From: Streptomyces rimosus
Lineage (GTDB): Bacteria > Actinomycetota > Actinomycetes > Streptomycetales > Streptomycetaceae
DNA: 64,000 nt
NCBI RefSeq assembly: GCF_008704655.1
Contig: NZ_CP023688.1
Coordinates: 3,782,001-3,846,000, forward strand
Direction: 5' to 3'
The notes under the pieces were generated by a model that saw only the letters and a program-made list of their open reading frames with translations, did not search any database and was not told the DNA's origin. Every line of letters begins with the position of its first letter. Within the stretch, counting starts at the first letter, position 1. Positions 46,338-54,478 of the stretch are shown in pieces. Position numbers and translations under genes: made by a program.

Positions 46338-48731
46338 ATGACTCAGCGGGCGAAGACCGAAGCCGGAAGCCGCGAGCAGGGCGCCGAACCGGCCCACCGC
46401 GGCCTGAGCGCCGCCGAGGTCGCCGAGCGGGTGTCCAGAGGCGAGGTCAACGACGTCCCCGTACGGTCCTCGCGCTCCACCGCCGACATCGTCCGCTCGA
46501 ACGTCTTCACCCGCTTCAACGCCATCATCGGCGTGCTGTTCGTGATCATCCTGATCGTCGGGCCGATCCAGGACGGCCTGTTCGGCTTCGTCATCGTCGC
46601 CAACACCGGCATCGGCATCATCCAGGAGCTGCGCGCCAAGAAGACCCTGGACAGCCTGGCCGTCATAGGCGAGTCCAGGCCGACCGTCCGGCGCGACGGC
46701 AAGGCCGCCGAGATCCCCACCTCCGAGGTGGTCCTCGGCGACGTCATCGAACTCGGCCCCGGCGACAAGGTCATCGTCGACGGCGAGGTCCTGGAGAGCG
46801 ACGGCCTGGAGATCGACGAGTCGCTGCTGACCGGCGAGGCCGACCCGGTGGTCAAGAAGCCCGGCGAGAAGGTGATGTCCGGCAGCTTCGTGGTCGCCGG
46901 CGGCGGCGCGTTCACCGCCACCAAGGTCGGGCGCGAGGCGTACGCCGCCCAGCTCGCCGAGGAGGCGTCCCGCTTCACCCTCGTCCACTCCGAACTGCGC
47001 ACCGGCATCAGCCAGATCCTCAAATACGTGACGTGGATGATGGTGCCGACCGCCATCGGCCTGATCCTCAGCCATCTGTTCACCCTGAACATGGCGGGCG
47101 ACGAGGCCGTACGCCGCATGGTCGCCGGCATCGTCCCGATGATCCCCGAGGGCCTGGTCCTCCTCACCTCCGTCGCCTTCGCGATCGGCGTCATCCGGCT
47201 CGGCCGCAAGAAGTGCCTGGTCCAGGAGCTGCCCGCGATCGAGGGGCTGGCCCGCGTCGACGTGGTCTGCCTGGACAAGACCGGCACGCTCACCGAGGGC
47301 GGCATGGACGTCAGCGAGCTGCGGCCGCTCGACGACGCGGACGAGGGCCGCATCAAGCAGGTCCTCGGCGCGCTCGGCGCGTCCGACCCGCGCCCCAACG
47401 CGTCCCTCCAGGCGATCATCGACGCGTACCCGGCGGAGGACGGCTGGCGCAGCACCGACGCGCTGCCGTTCTCCTCCGCCCGCAAGTACAGCGGCGCGGC
47501 CCTGCAGAGCCCGGACGGCGAACAGACCACGTGGCTGCTCGGCGCCCCCGACGTCCTCCTGCCCTCCGGTGACGACGCCCTCGCCGAGGTCGACGACCTC
47601 AACGCCCAGGGCCTGCGCGTCCTGTTGCTGGCCCGCGCCGAACGCGACCTGCACGACTCCGCCATCGCCGACCACGTCCGCCCCACCGCCCTCGTCGTCC
47701 TCGAACAGCGGCTGCGCCCCGACGCGATGGACACCCTGCGCTACTTCGAGGAACAGGGCGTCCAGGCCAAGGTCATCTCCGGCGACAACGCGGTGTCGGT
47801 CGGCGCGGTGGCCACAAAGCTCGGCATGCCCGGCGCGGAGTCCCCCGTGGACGCGCGCAAACTCCCCGCCGACCAGGAGGAGATGGGCAAGGTCCTGGAG
47901 GGCGGCGCGGTGTTCGGCCGCGTCACGCCGCAGCAGAAGCGGGACATGGTCGGCGCGCTCCAGAAGCGCGGCCACAACGTCGCGATGACCGGCGACGGCG
48001 TCAACGACGTACTCGCCCTCAAAGACGCGGACATCGGCGTCTCGATGGGCGCGGGCAGCGAGGCCACCAAGGCCGTCGCGCAGATCGTGCTCCTCAACAA
48101 CAGCTTCGCGACCCTGCCTTCGGTGGTCGCCGAGGGCCGCCGGGTGATCGGCAACATCACCCGCGTCGCCACCCTCTTCCTCACCAAGACCGTCTACTCG
48201 GTCCTGCTCGCGATCCTGGTCGCCTGCTGCCAGATCCCGTACCCCTACCTGCCGCGCCACCTCACCCTGCTGTCCACCCTCACCATCGGCGTCCCCGCCT
48301 TCTTCCTCGCCCTCGCCCCCAACAAGGAGCGCGCGAAGCCGCACTTCGTCCGCCGGGTGATGCGGTACGCGGTCCCCTCCGGCCTGATCATCGGCCTCGC
48401 CGCGTTCGCCACGTACCTCCTGGCCCGCAGCCACTACGACGGCCCGGACGCCCTCCCCGCCGAGACCAGCGCCGCCACCCTGACCCTCTTCCTCAGCGCC
48501 ATGTGGGTCCTGGCGATCATCGCCCGCCCCTACACGTGGTGGCGCATCGGCCTCGTCCTGGCCATGGCCCTCGGCTTCCTGATCGTCCTCGTCGTCCCCT
48601 GGCTCCAGAACTTCTTCGACCTGAAACTGGTCGGCACGACCATGCCGTGGGCAGCAGTGGGCATCGCCGCGGCGGCGGCCGTGCTGCTGGAGGTGGCTTG
48701 GCGGGTGGTGGGGCGAAGGTTCCCGGCGTAG
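46338..48731 (+). CDS. CtpE-like P-type cation ATPase
   Basis: A 797-residue P-type ATPase. The actuator loop is DESLLTGEADPV, the M4 ion motif MIPEGLVLL, the phosphorylation site Asp313 in CLDKTGTLT, and the hinge MTGDGVNDVLALKDADIGVSMG. PMIPEGL in M4 and the absence of N-terminal metal-binding motifs match mycobacterial CtpE, a calcium-uptake pump, more than heavy-metal pumps. About eight to ten membrane segments are present, the last four after residue 620. TAACGT lies 7 bases before the ATG, so it is probably leaderless. Confidence 0.9.
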   Translation: MTQRAKTEAGSREQGAEPAHRGLSAAEVAERVSRGEVNDVPVRSSRSTADIVRSNVFTRFNAIIGVLFVIILIVGPIQDGLFGFVIVANTGIGIIQELRAKKTLDSLAVIGESRPTVRRDGKAAEIPTSEVVLGDVIELGPGDKVIVDGEVLESDGLEIDESLLTGEADPVVKKPGEKVMSGSFVVAGGGAFTATKVGREAYAAQLAEEASRFTLVHSELRTGISQILKYVTWMMVPTAIGLILSHLFTLNMAGDEAVRRMVAGIVPMIPEGLVLLTSVAFAIGVIRLGRKKCLVQELPAIEGLARVDVVCLDKTGTLTEGGMDVSELRPLDDADEGRIKQVLGALGASDPRPNASLQAIIDAYPAEDGWRSTDALPFSSARKYSGAALQSPDGEQTTWLLGAPDVLLPSGDDALAEVDDLNAQGLRVLLLARAERDLHDSAIADHVRPTALVVLEQRLRPDAMDTLRYFEEQGVQAKVISGDNAVSVGAVATKLGMPGAESPVDARKLPADQEEMGKVLEGGAVFGRVTPQQKRDMVGALQKRGHNVAMTGDGVNDVLALKDADIGVSMGAGSEATKAVAQIVLLNNSFATLPSVVAEGRRVIGNITRVATLFLTKTVYSVLLAILVACCQIPYPYLPRHLTLLSTLTIGVPAFFLALAPNKERAKPHFVRRVMRYAVPSGLIIGLAAFATYLLARSHYDGPDALPAETSAATLTLFLSAMWVLAIIARPYTWWRIGLVLAMALGFLIVLVVPWLQNFFDLKLVGTTMPWAAVGIAAAAAVLLEVAWRVVGRRFPA

Positions 48732-48735
48732 CCAG

Positions 48736-49125
48736 CTACGCGAGCCAAAGCGAGCCGCGCCGATGACGCGCCGGCGGTACGTCGACGGTGTCCACGGCAT
48801 CGAGGGCGAGCTCGCCGGCGGCGGAGTTCACCATCCCCAAGAGGGTGCCCACTTGGCGGCGCAGCCGCTGCCGCGCCCGGCGTTCCTCCCGCGCGGACCA
48901 GCGGGCGACGGAACGGTCCCGCTGGTAACGGGGAAACGAGTGGATGGCCACCGTGCGGCGGACCCTGCGCGGCCGGGGCCTTCTGGACTCGCGCGCCGCC
49001 TCGGTGAGAGTGCGGGCGCTGTACCGGAGATCGTGGAGGACCACGGAACTCCAGGGCTCGCCCGGTGACCAGCCGGACGCGGGCCGACCGGGGGCAGGGC
49101 GAAGTTGATGGGCGGTGCGTGCCAC
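48736..49125 (-). CDS. hypothetical basic protein, 129 residues
   Basis: Not recognised. The protein is Arg-rich, with a central stretch RRPRPRRVRRTVAIHSFPRYQRDRSVARWSAREERRARQRLRRQVGTLLGM and a more ordinary C-terminus (NSAAGELALDAVDTVDVPPARHRRG). The GTG start at 49125 has GGAG five bases upstream, which supports it as real. It is convergent with the P-type ATPase (4-bp gap). It may bind nucleic acid through the basic region, but that is speculation. Confidence 0.5.
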   Translation of the reverse strand: MARTAHQLRPAPGRPASGWSPGEPWSSVVLHDLRYSARTLTEAARESRRPRPRRVRRTVAIHSFPRYQRDRSVARWSAREERRARQRLRRQVGTLLGMVNSAAGELALDAVDTVDVPPARHRRGSLWLA

Positions 49126-49272
49126 GGGACTCCGATCGCAGCCACCGCCAGGTATCTCCTGGCGGGCTACGTGAAGCCCGTCGGCCCTGAACAGCGTGCG
49201 ATGCCCATGCGCGTCACCTTATCCCGCCGGACAAGGGAACGAGTGTGCCGCGCATGGGCGAGCGCACCGGCG

Positions 49273-52200
49273 TCAGTCGAACCAGCGCGCCTCCGCCAGT
49301 TCCTCCGCGCGGTCCAAGTCCTCCAGGAGGGCGGCGGTTTCGAAGCGGCGGGGCCATTGGCCGGCGGCCCAGGCGAGGCCGGCGGCCACGCCTTCCAGGG
49401 TGGCGGCGTGGAGGGTGCCGTCGGGGGTCCAGCGCCAGTCAAGTTCGGTGCCGTCCTCGACGGTCAGTTCCTCGTGTTCGACGTAGGAGTGCGGGGTGTC
49501 CGGGCCGAGGAGGGTACGGACCGGTTCCGGGACCTCGTGCCGGGTCCCCTCCGACCGTACGGGCGCCGGGAAGGCCTCGCTCAGCCGCCGTACCTGGAAC
49601 AGCTCCGCCAGATCCGCGGCGCGCGCCGGGCGTACCGGGAGCAGCGGCAGCCCGGTGGCCAGCGGCATCAGGTCGGGCGCGTCCGCGACCACCGCGTCGG
49701 CCGCGTCCACGACGCGGACCTCGCCGTCTACCACGGCCCGCAGTTCGTCGGGGAGCGTGACCTGCTCGGGGTCCAGCTCCGCCAGCGCCCCGTACAGCGC
49801 GTGCAGTTGGGCGGAGTCCACCTCGCGCGCGGGGTCCGCCAGGCGGGCCAGCAGTTCGGCCGCGCCGCCCGGCTCCTCCAGCAGGGCGGCGACGGAGGTC
49901 CGTACGCCGAGGGCGCGCAGCACCTGGGCGTCCACCTCGCCCGCGTCCGCCGACTCGTACAGCCCCGCCAGCAGCGGATCGCCGCCCGCGGCCCGGAGAC
50001 CCGCCGGACGGCGGCCGTCCAGCACCGGGTGCCCACGCAGCCACCACGCCGTGTACGGGCGGACCAGCTCGGTCGTGCCGTCCGGCAGCAGCACCCGTAC
50101 GGGCGCGGTCAGCGCGTCCCGCAGCGGCGGCCGCGACAGCATCGCCAGCGCCTGCGGCCACGCGTCGTCGTCGACCAGGTCCAGGTCCCGTACGGCCACG
50201 ATCTCCGTCGCGACCGGCGGCACCGGTGTCTCCGGCAGCCCGTCGAGGACGTCCTCGCACCACACGTCCACGGCGTCCAGCACGCCGACATCGTCCGGCT
50301 CGGTGAAGTCCCCGTCGCGCGGTTCCAGTTCGTCCGGGTCCAGCACCACGTCGGGAGCCCGTACGAGCGCGAAGCCCGCCAGCACGCCGACGCCGGTCAG
50401 CGGCTGCTCGCCCCAGCGCTCGGCGAACTCGGCGTCGACGGAGCCGAGTTCGCCCTCACGGATCACCCGCTCGAAGTCGCTCCCGGGGAGCACCAGTTCG
50501 CCCGCCGGAGCCGGTTCGCCGTCCTCGTCGGGCAGGGCAAGCGCGGCGAGCCAGGGCTCGTCGCCGGGCGCGAGGTGCGCGTCACGTACGAGACCGAGCA
50601 CGGCCTCCGCCAGCTCCTCGCCGCCGAGCCCGGCCGGCTCGCCGTCGAAACCGAAGGCGTAGTCGTCCTCGGCCGCGTCCAACGAGCCCGCCACGGCCGC
50701 CCGGACCTGCGGAGTCGTCAGAACGGCGCGCGGGTTCGCCGGGGTGGCGCCCAGCTTCTCCAGCAGGGGGTGCACGGCGTCGGGGTGGGCGACCTTCAGC
50801 CCCAGGCGGGCCAGGATGCGGTGGCGGTCCGTCGCGTCACCCTCGCCGCTCTCGGGAAGGGGCAGCAGTACCTGGCGCGGGCCGATGGTCGTACGCGGCG
50901 CCCGGCCGTCCTCGCCGCCGGAACCCGCCAACGGTACGGGCAGGCCGCTCAGCCGCTCCGGATCCGTGCCGGCCAGCGAGTCGTACAGCCGCCACCACCA
51001 GGCGGGCGACCGGTCCACGCCCGCGAGCCGGTCGATGACCTCGCCCAGCGGCACCCGCGCGACACCCAGGGCGCGCAGCTCGGACCGCCGCTCCAGCCCG
51101 GCGGGCAGCAGGCTCGGGAACAGCTCCGCCAGCACACGGACCGTGTCCGCACCGGCCCCCTCGACCAGCTCCGCGTCCACCGGCCGCAGCACATACGCGT
51201 CCTCCTCGCCGCGGGCGCCGCCCCAGCCGCCACCCTCGCCGGGAGCCAGCTCATCGGGACCGCTCGTGCCGGACGGCGCCTCCAAGGGCAGCTCCGTACG
51301 CGTGGCAGGCGCGGCCGCGCTCGGCAGGAACCGTACGCGCGGCAGCAGCTCCAGCACCTGCCGCCGCAGCTCGTTGTCCAACTCGCCCTGCCCCAGCGGG
51401 CCCGGCACGAGATCGACCGTCCCGGCCGAAACCGGCTGCCAGGACGCCAGCAACGACGCGTACGCCTCGGCGGCACGCCGTACGAGATGATCGGCGAGCG
51501 CGCCGGGCGCGACGCGGCGCCGGGTCGGCTCCAGCGGGAACGAAGCGATCAGCAGCGCCGGCAGGCCGTGCCGCTCGTCCGTGGGTGTCGGCGCGTGCAC
51601 GACCGGCGCGGTCGCCGGACGCACCGGCGCGCCCTCCTCGTCCACCGGAACCGCCCAGGTCACCGCCCAGTGCGGCCGCAGACGCTCCTCCACGGGCCGG
51701 TCGGCCAGCAGCTCGGCGTCCAGCGCCCCGCTCTCGCTCCTGACCCGCCAGCGGGAGCTGCCGCGCTCACTGTCCTCGATGACGACATACGCGCCCTCCT
51801 GGCGCCGCCTCAGCTCCCGCACGCCGTCCGGGGTCTCGATCACGACCTCGGCCAGGCCGGGCAGCGTCAGCAGCAACGCGGCGTCAATATCCGCCAGCAG
51901 GCGGACCGCCAGCTCGTGCGCGGCGCCGTCGCGCAGCGGCAGCACGACGGAAGTGTCGTAACCCTGCGGGGCACTCCCCTCCGCCGGGAACGGCAGGCGC
52001 AGCAGCGGCACATGGCCGTCCCGGCGGCGCAGTTCGCCGCCAAGTCCGGGACTGTGCGCGGCGAACTGGCTCGCCAGCTCGCGGGCCTCGGTCAACGACC
52101 AGCGGACGCCGCCGGTCCGGCCGACCAGCGCGGGCTCGTCACTGACCGCGAGCACAGCCGAAAAGCCGACGCCGAAGCGGCCGACGGCCGCCGCGGTCTC

Positions 52201-52551
52201 GGTCTCGCGCTTGGCCGAGGCGCGCAGGGTCGCCAGGGACTCGACGCCGGTGGCGTCGATGGGGGCGCCGGTGTTGGAGGCGACCAGTACGGCCGGGTCC
52301 GTGCCGGGGCGTTCCGCCGGGTGCAAGGTGAGGCGCAGCCGTCCGGGTACGCCGGCGCGGGCGGCCGCGTCCGAGGCGTTCTGCGCCAGCTCGACGGCGA
52401 GACGGTCGCGGTACCCGCCGAGAGCGAGATCCTCCTCGGCGTTCGCATCCTCCCGGAACCGGGCCGGCGAGGCCGCCCACGCGTCGAGCACCCCCCTGCG
52501 CAGCCGAGCCGTCCCGAACGGATCTGCCTCTGCGCCTGCCGCTTCGCTCAC
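49273..52551 (-). CDS. sacsin/HSP90-like ATP-binding domain protein
   Basis: A protein of about 1,092 residues. The GHKL (HSP90-type) ATPase fold is at the N-terminus. YRDRLAVELAQNASDAAARAG carries the Glu-x2-Asn-x-Asp of the N box, and VGRFGVGFSAVLAVSD the glycine-rich lid. The remaining 800 residues are Leu/Ala/Asp-rich with no recognised domain. Members of this actinobacterial group are annotated as sacsin N-terminal-like; a chaperone or nucleic-acid quality-control function is conceivable but unproven. The GTG at 52551 (GGGAGA upstream) is preferred to the ATG at 52581. Confidence 0.85.
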   Translation of the reverse strand: MSEAAGAEADPFGTARLRRGVLDAWAASPARFREDANAEEDLALGGYRDRLAVELAQNASDAAARAGVPGRLRLTLHPAERPGTDPAVLVASNTGAPIDATGVESLATLRASAKRETETAAAVGRFGVGFSAVLAVSDEPALVGRTGGVRWSLTEARELASQFAAHSPGLGGELRRRDGHVPLLRLPFPAEGSAPQGYDTSVVLPLRDGAAHELAVRLLADIDAALLLTLPGLAEVVIETPDGVRELRRRQEGAYVVIEDSERGSSRWRVRSESGALDAELLADRPVEERLRPHWAVTWAVPVDEEGAPVRPATAPVVHAPTPTDERHGLPALLIASFPLEPTRRRVAPGALADHLVRRAAEAYASLLASWQPVSAGTVDLVPGPLGQGELDNELRRQVLELLPRVRFLPSAAAPATRTELPLEAPSGTSGPDELAPGEGGGWGGARGEEDAYVLRPVDAELVEGAGADTVRVLAELFPSLLPAGLERRSELRALGVARVPLGEVIDRLAGVDRSPAWWWRLYDSLAGTDPERLSGLPVPLAGSGGEDGRAPRTTIGPRQVLLPLPESGEGDATDRHRILARLGLKVAHPDAVHPLLEKLGATPANPRAVLTTPQVRAAVAGSLDAAEDDYAFGFDGEPAGLGGEELAEAVLGLVRDAHLAPGDEPWLAALALPDEDGEPAPAGELVLPGSDFERVIREGELGSVDAEFAERWGEQPLTGVGVLAGFALVRAPDVVLDPDELEPRDGDFTEPDDVGVLDAVDVWCEDVLDGLPETPVPPVATEIVAVRDLDLVDDDAWPQALAMLSRPPLRDALTAPVRVLLPDGTTELVRPYTAWWLRGHPVLDGRRPAGLRAAGGDPLLAGLYESADAGEVDAQVLRALGVRTSVAALLEEPGGAAELLARLADPAREVDSAQLHALYGALAELDPEQVTLPDELRAVVDGEVRVVDAADAVVADAPDLMPLATGLPLLPVRPARAADLAELFQVRRLSEAFPAPVRSEGTRHEVPEPVRTLLGPDTPHSYVEHEELTVEDGTELDWRWTPDGTLHAATLEGVAAGLAWAAGQWPRRFETAALLEDLDRAEELAEARWFD

Positions 52552-52614
52552 GTTCTCTCCCGTTGTCGGTGCCAGGGTCATTTTCTACCGGGTGGGGGGT
52601 CACGGTTGCGTGAC

Positions 52615-52642
52615 GGGGGGCGGGGGGGGCGGGGGCGGGGGG
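52615..52642 (+). repeat. G-quadruplex-type G-runs
   Basis: Runs of 6, 8, 5 and 6 G separated by single C bases make an ideal four-tract motif. It lies about 65 bp upstream of the sacsin-like start (on the minus strand the runs are C) and 75 bp from the left inverted repeat. Another C12 run follows at 52968-52979. Confidence 0.6.
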
Positions 52643-52716
52643 CGTTGGTCGCCCGGTGGGGGTTCGCCTTGGCGCTTGGGGTTCGGTGGTGGGGGCTCGG
52701 GGCCCCGCAGGGGTCA

Positions 52717-52781
52717 CTCCTCGGCGCCTGGAGCGGCCGAAATGTATGGACGCAACCGGGGCTTCGGTCGCCTGCGGGGAG
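52717..52781 (+). repeat. left copy of imperfect inverted repeat
   Basis: It contains CTCCTCGGCGCCTGGAGCGG, then CCG-N2-ATGT-N-TGGACGCAACC, a variable 7-8 bp, and GGTCGCCTGCGGGGAG. The complement of 53028-53091 matches all of these blocks. Similarity continues weakly outward toward the G-runs and inward. Confidence 0.7.
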
Positions 52782-53027
52782 ACCCCTACGTGTCCCCGAG
52801 CCCGCGCCGTAGGCGGCTTTCCCGCCGCCGTGGCGGGGGTCTTTACAGACCCCTGGCGGCCGGACCCATGCGGCCCCCTCCGCACGACGCGGAGCCGCCC
52901 GAGGCCCTGCGCCTACGCAACGGGCGCCTCACCCCATGGGGGGCGCGCACCAGGCTTCTTTCCCCCTCCCCCCCCCCCCACCGGCCCGCACTCGCCACAC
53001 CGACGGGAGGGGGTGTGCAGGGGGACA

Positions 53028-53091
53028 CTCCCCGCAGGCGACCGTTACATGGTTGCGTCCAGACATGACGGCCGCTCCAGGCGCCGAGGAG
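53028..53091 (-). repeat. right copy of imperfect inverted repeat
   Basis: The reverse complement of this segment matches 52717-52781 except for a few single substitutions and the variable block between ACGCAACC and GGTCGCC. The copies are separated by about 246 bp. Such pairs resemble a miniature element or a palindromic intergenic repeat. Confidence 0.7.
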
Positions 53092-53187
53092 ATGGCCCCC
53101 TGGGCACCCCCGCCCCACAACAAAGCCAATGCGCACCCGCGCGACAGCGCATGCGCGGGCCAGACACCCCCACCCGTCGCGCAGCGA

Positions 53188-54123
53188 CTAGCTGTGGCCG
53201 AACTCTTCCCCCGGCCCGGACTCCTCCACAGACCCCCCGGCCCGATCGGGCCGCAACGGCAGAGGATCGACAACGGTCTCGTCAATGACCGGCGGCGCCG
53301 GCCGCGGAGGCTTCGGCATGATGGCGGCCTCGGAGTGGCCCCCGCACCCGTAGCCGAGGGACACGACGTGACCATCCGCGGGACCGAACTCGTTGGCGCA
53401 GATGCCGAAGGCCTGGCGGAGGGAGCCGGCCAGCGGGACCAGGAAGCCGCAGGAGACGCAGTTGGCGGGGGCGGCCTGGGCCATGGCGGTCTTGGGGCCG
53501 TAAGCCTCTTCCCAGCGGTCGGCCGCGGCGTGCAGGCCGTAGCGGGAGAGGACCCGGGGGCGCCCCAGTCCCAGCTCGTCGGCGACCGCGGCGATGCTTC
53601 CGCGCGCGGTCGTATCGGGCTGGACCGCGGGCGAGCCGGGCTCGACATCCGCGTCCTCGGCGTCCGCCAGCTCGGCAACCCCCGGCGCGACCCCCACACC
53701 CTCGGCGCCACCGGCGCCATCCGCGCCATCGGCCCCGCCAAAGATCCCGGGTTCCAGCCGAAGATCCTCGGCCTCCGTGGGCAGCAGATCGCCGGGCCCC
53801 ATGTCCCCGGGCCGCAGCCGCTCGCTCCACGGCACCCACTCGGGCGCGAGGAGCGCGTCGGGGCCGGGGAGCAGGACGGACTCGTCGAGGGTGACGTGTT
53901 TGGCGCGGGACGCGCGGGCGACGGTCACGGCCCAGCGCCAGCCCCGGTAGCCGGGTTCCTTGCATTCGAACAGGTGGGTGACGACGCGGTCCCCGTCGGC
54001 GACGGCATCGACGTGCTCGCCGACCGTTCCCGGGGCGGCGGCCTCCTCGGCCGCGGTGCGGGCAAGGTCGACCGCCTCGGCGCACAGGCGGTCAGGGGTA
54101 CGGCTTCGCATCGCAGCACTCAC
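53188..54123 (-). CDS. DUF3027 protein with C-terminal zinc-type cysteines
   Basis: A 311-residue protein recognised as DUF3027. The N-terminal region AMRSRTPDRLCAEAVDLARTAAEEAA and VVTHLFECKEPGYRGWRWAVTVARA are conserved. A low-complexity Gly/Ala/Asp linker (GGADGADGAGGAEGVG) separates them from NCVSCGFLVPLAGSLRQAFGICANEFGPADG and GYGCGGHSE, a Cys4-like metal site. Function unknown; likely a nucleic-acid or ribosome-linked factor by the zinc module alone. The GTG at 54123 is used. An AGAATCGATTCT palindrome sits immediately upstream. Confidence 0.85.
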   Translation of the reverse strand: MSAAMRSRTPDRLCAEAVDLARTAAEEAAAPGTVGEHVDAVADGDRVVTHLFECKEPGYRGWRWAVTVARASRAKHVTLDESVLLPGPDALLAPEWVPWSERLRPGDMGPGDLLPTEAEDLRLEPGIFGGADGADGAGGAEGVGVAPGVAELADAEDADVEPGSPAVQPDTTARGSIAAVADELGLGRPRVLSRYGLHAAADRWEEAYGPKTAMAQAAPANCVSCGFLVPLAGSLRQAFGICANEFGPADGHVVSLGYGCGGHSEAAIMPKPPRPAPPVIDETVVDPLPLRPDRAGGSVEESGPGEEFGHS

Positions 54124-54478
54124 AAGAATCGATTCTCTCTTCCACGCCGTCTCACGAGTGCGCCAGCCGGAGCTGTCCTGTCCTGTCCGGACGACCGGCG
54201 TGCCGGGGCGGGCGGAGCGGACCTGGGGACCGCGTCGACGTCCGCGCCCGGTCATCTCGGTCGAGCGCACCTCTTACGAACCATTCTGCGGGATCGCGAC
54301 AAGGCGCGCGGCCAAGAACGACCGCCGGTGGCGCGCTACACACGCTACCCCTTCAACGGTGTGCGGCCCCTCGGCGGGAGCGGCAAATGTCACCGGCAGC
54401 GGCCACCGGCCGTGCGGCACGGCGCAACAGGCCGCGCAAAGAGCCATGGCCCGGGCGAGTTGGGGGCACTATTGCTGC
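54124..54478. other. divergent region between DUF3027 and MFS genes
   Basis: 355 bp. AGAATCGATTCT (54125-54136) is a perfect 12-bp palindrome touching the DUF3027 start. A CTATTGC stretch near 54469-54475 could be the -10 of the MFS gene. Nothing else is recognised. Confidence 0.45.

Larger units (their letters stand above)
52552..53187. other. 636-bp intergenic region with inverted repeats and G-runs
   Basis: Between the sacsin-like gene and the DUF3027 gene. It contains four long G-runs (52615-52642), a 12-C run (52968-52979), and two inverted copies of a roughly 65-bp element (52717-52781 and 53028-53091) that extend as weaker similarity on both sides. Open frames on both strands read through the repeats but look like by-products. 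Confidence 0.6.

Noticed and set aside
49105..52812. 1,235-codon plus-strand frame opposite the sacsin-like gene
   Set aside because: It is an antisense shadow; the minus-strand protein has the GHKL motifs.
52656..53288. Plus-strand ORF running through the inverted repeats
   Set aside because: It exists only because both repeat arms are open in this frame; no protein-like features.
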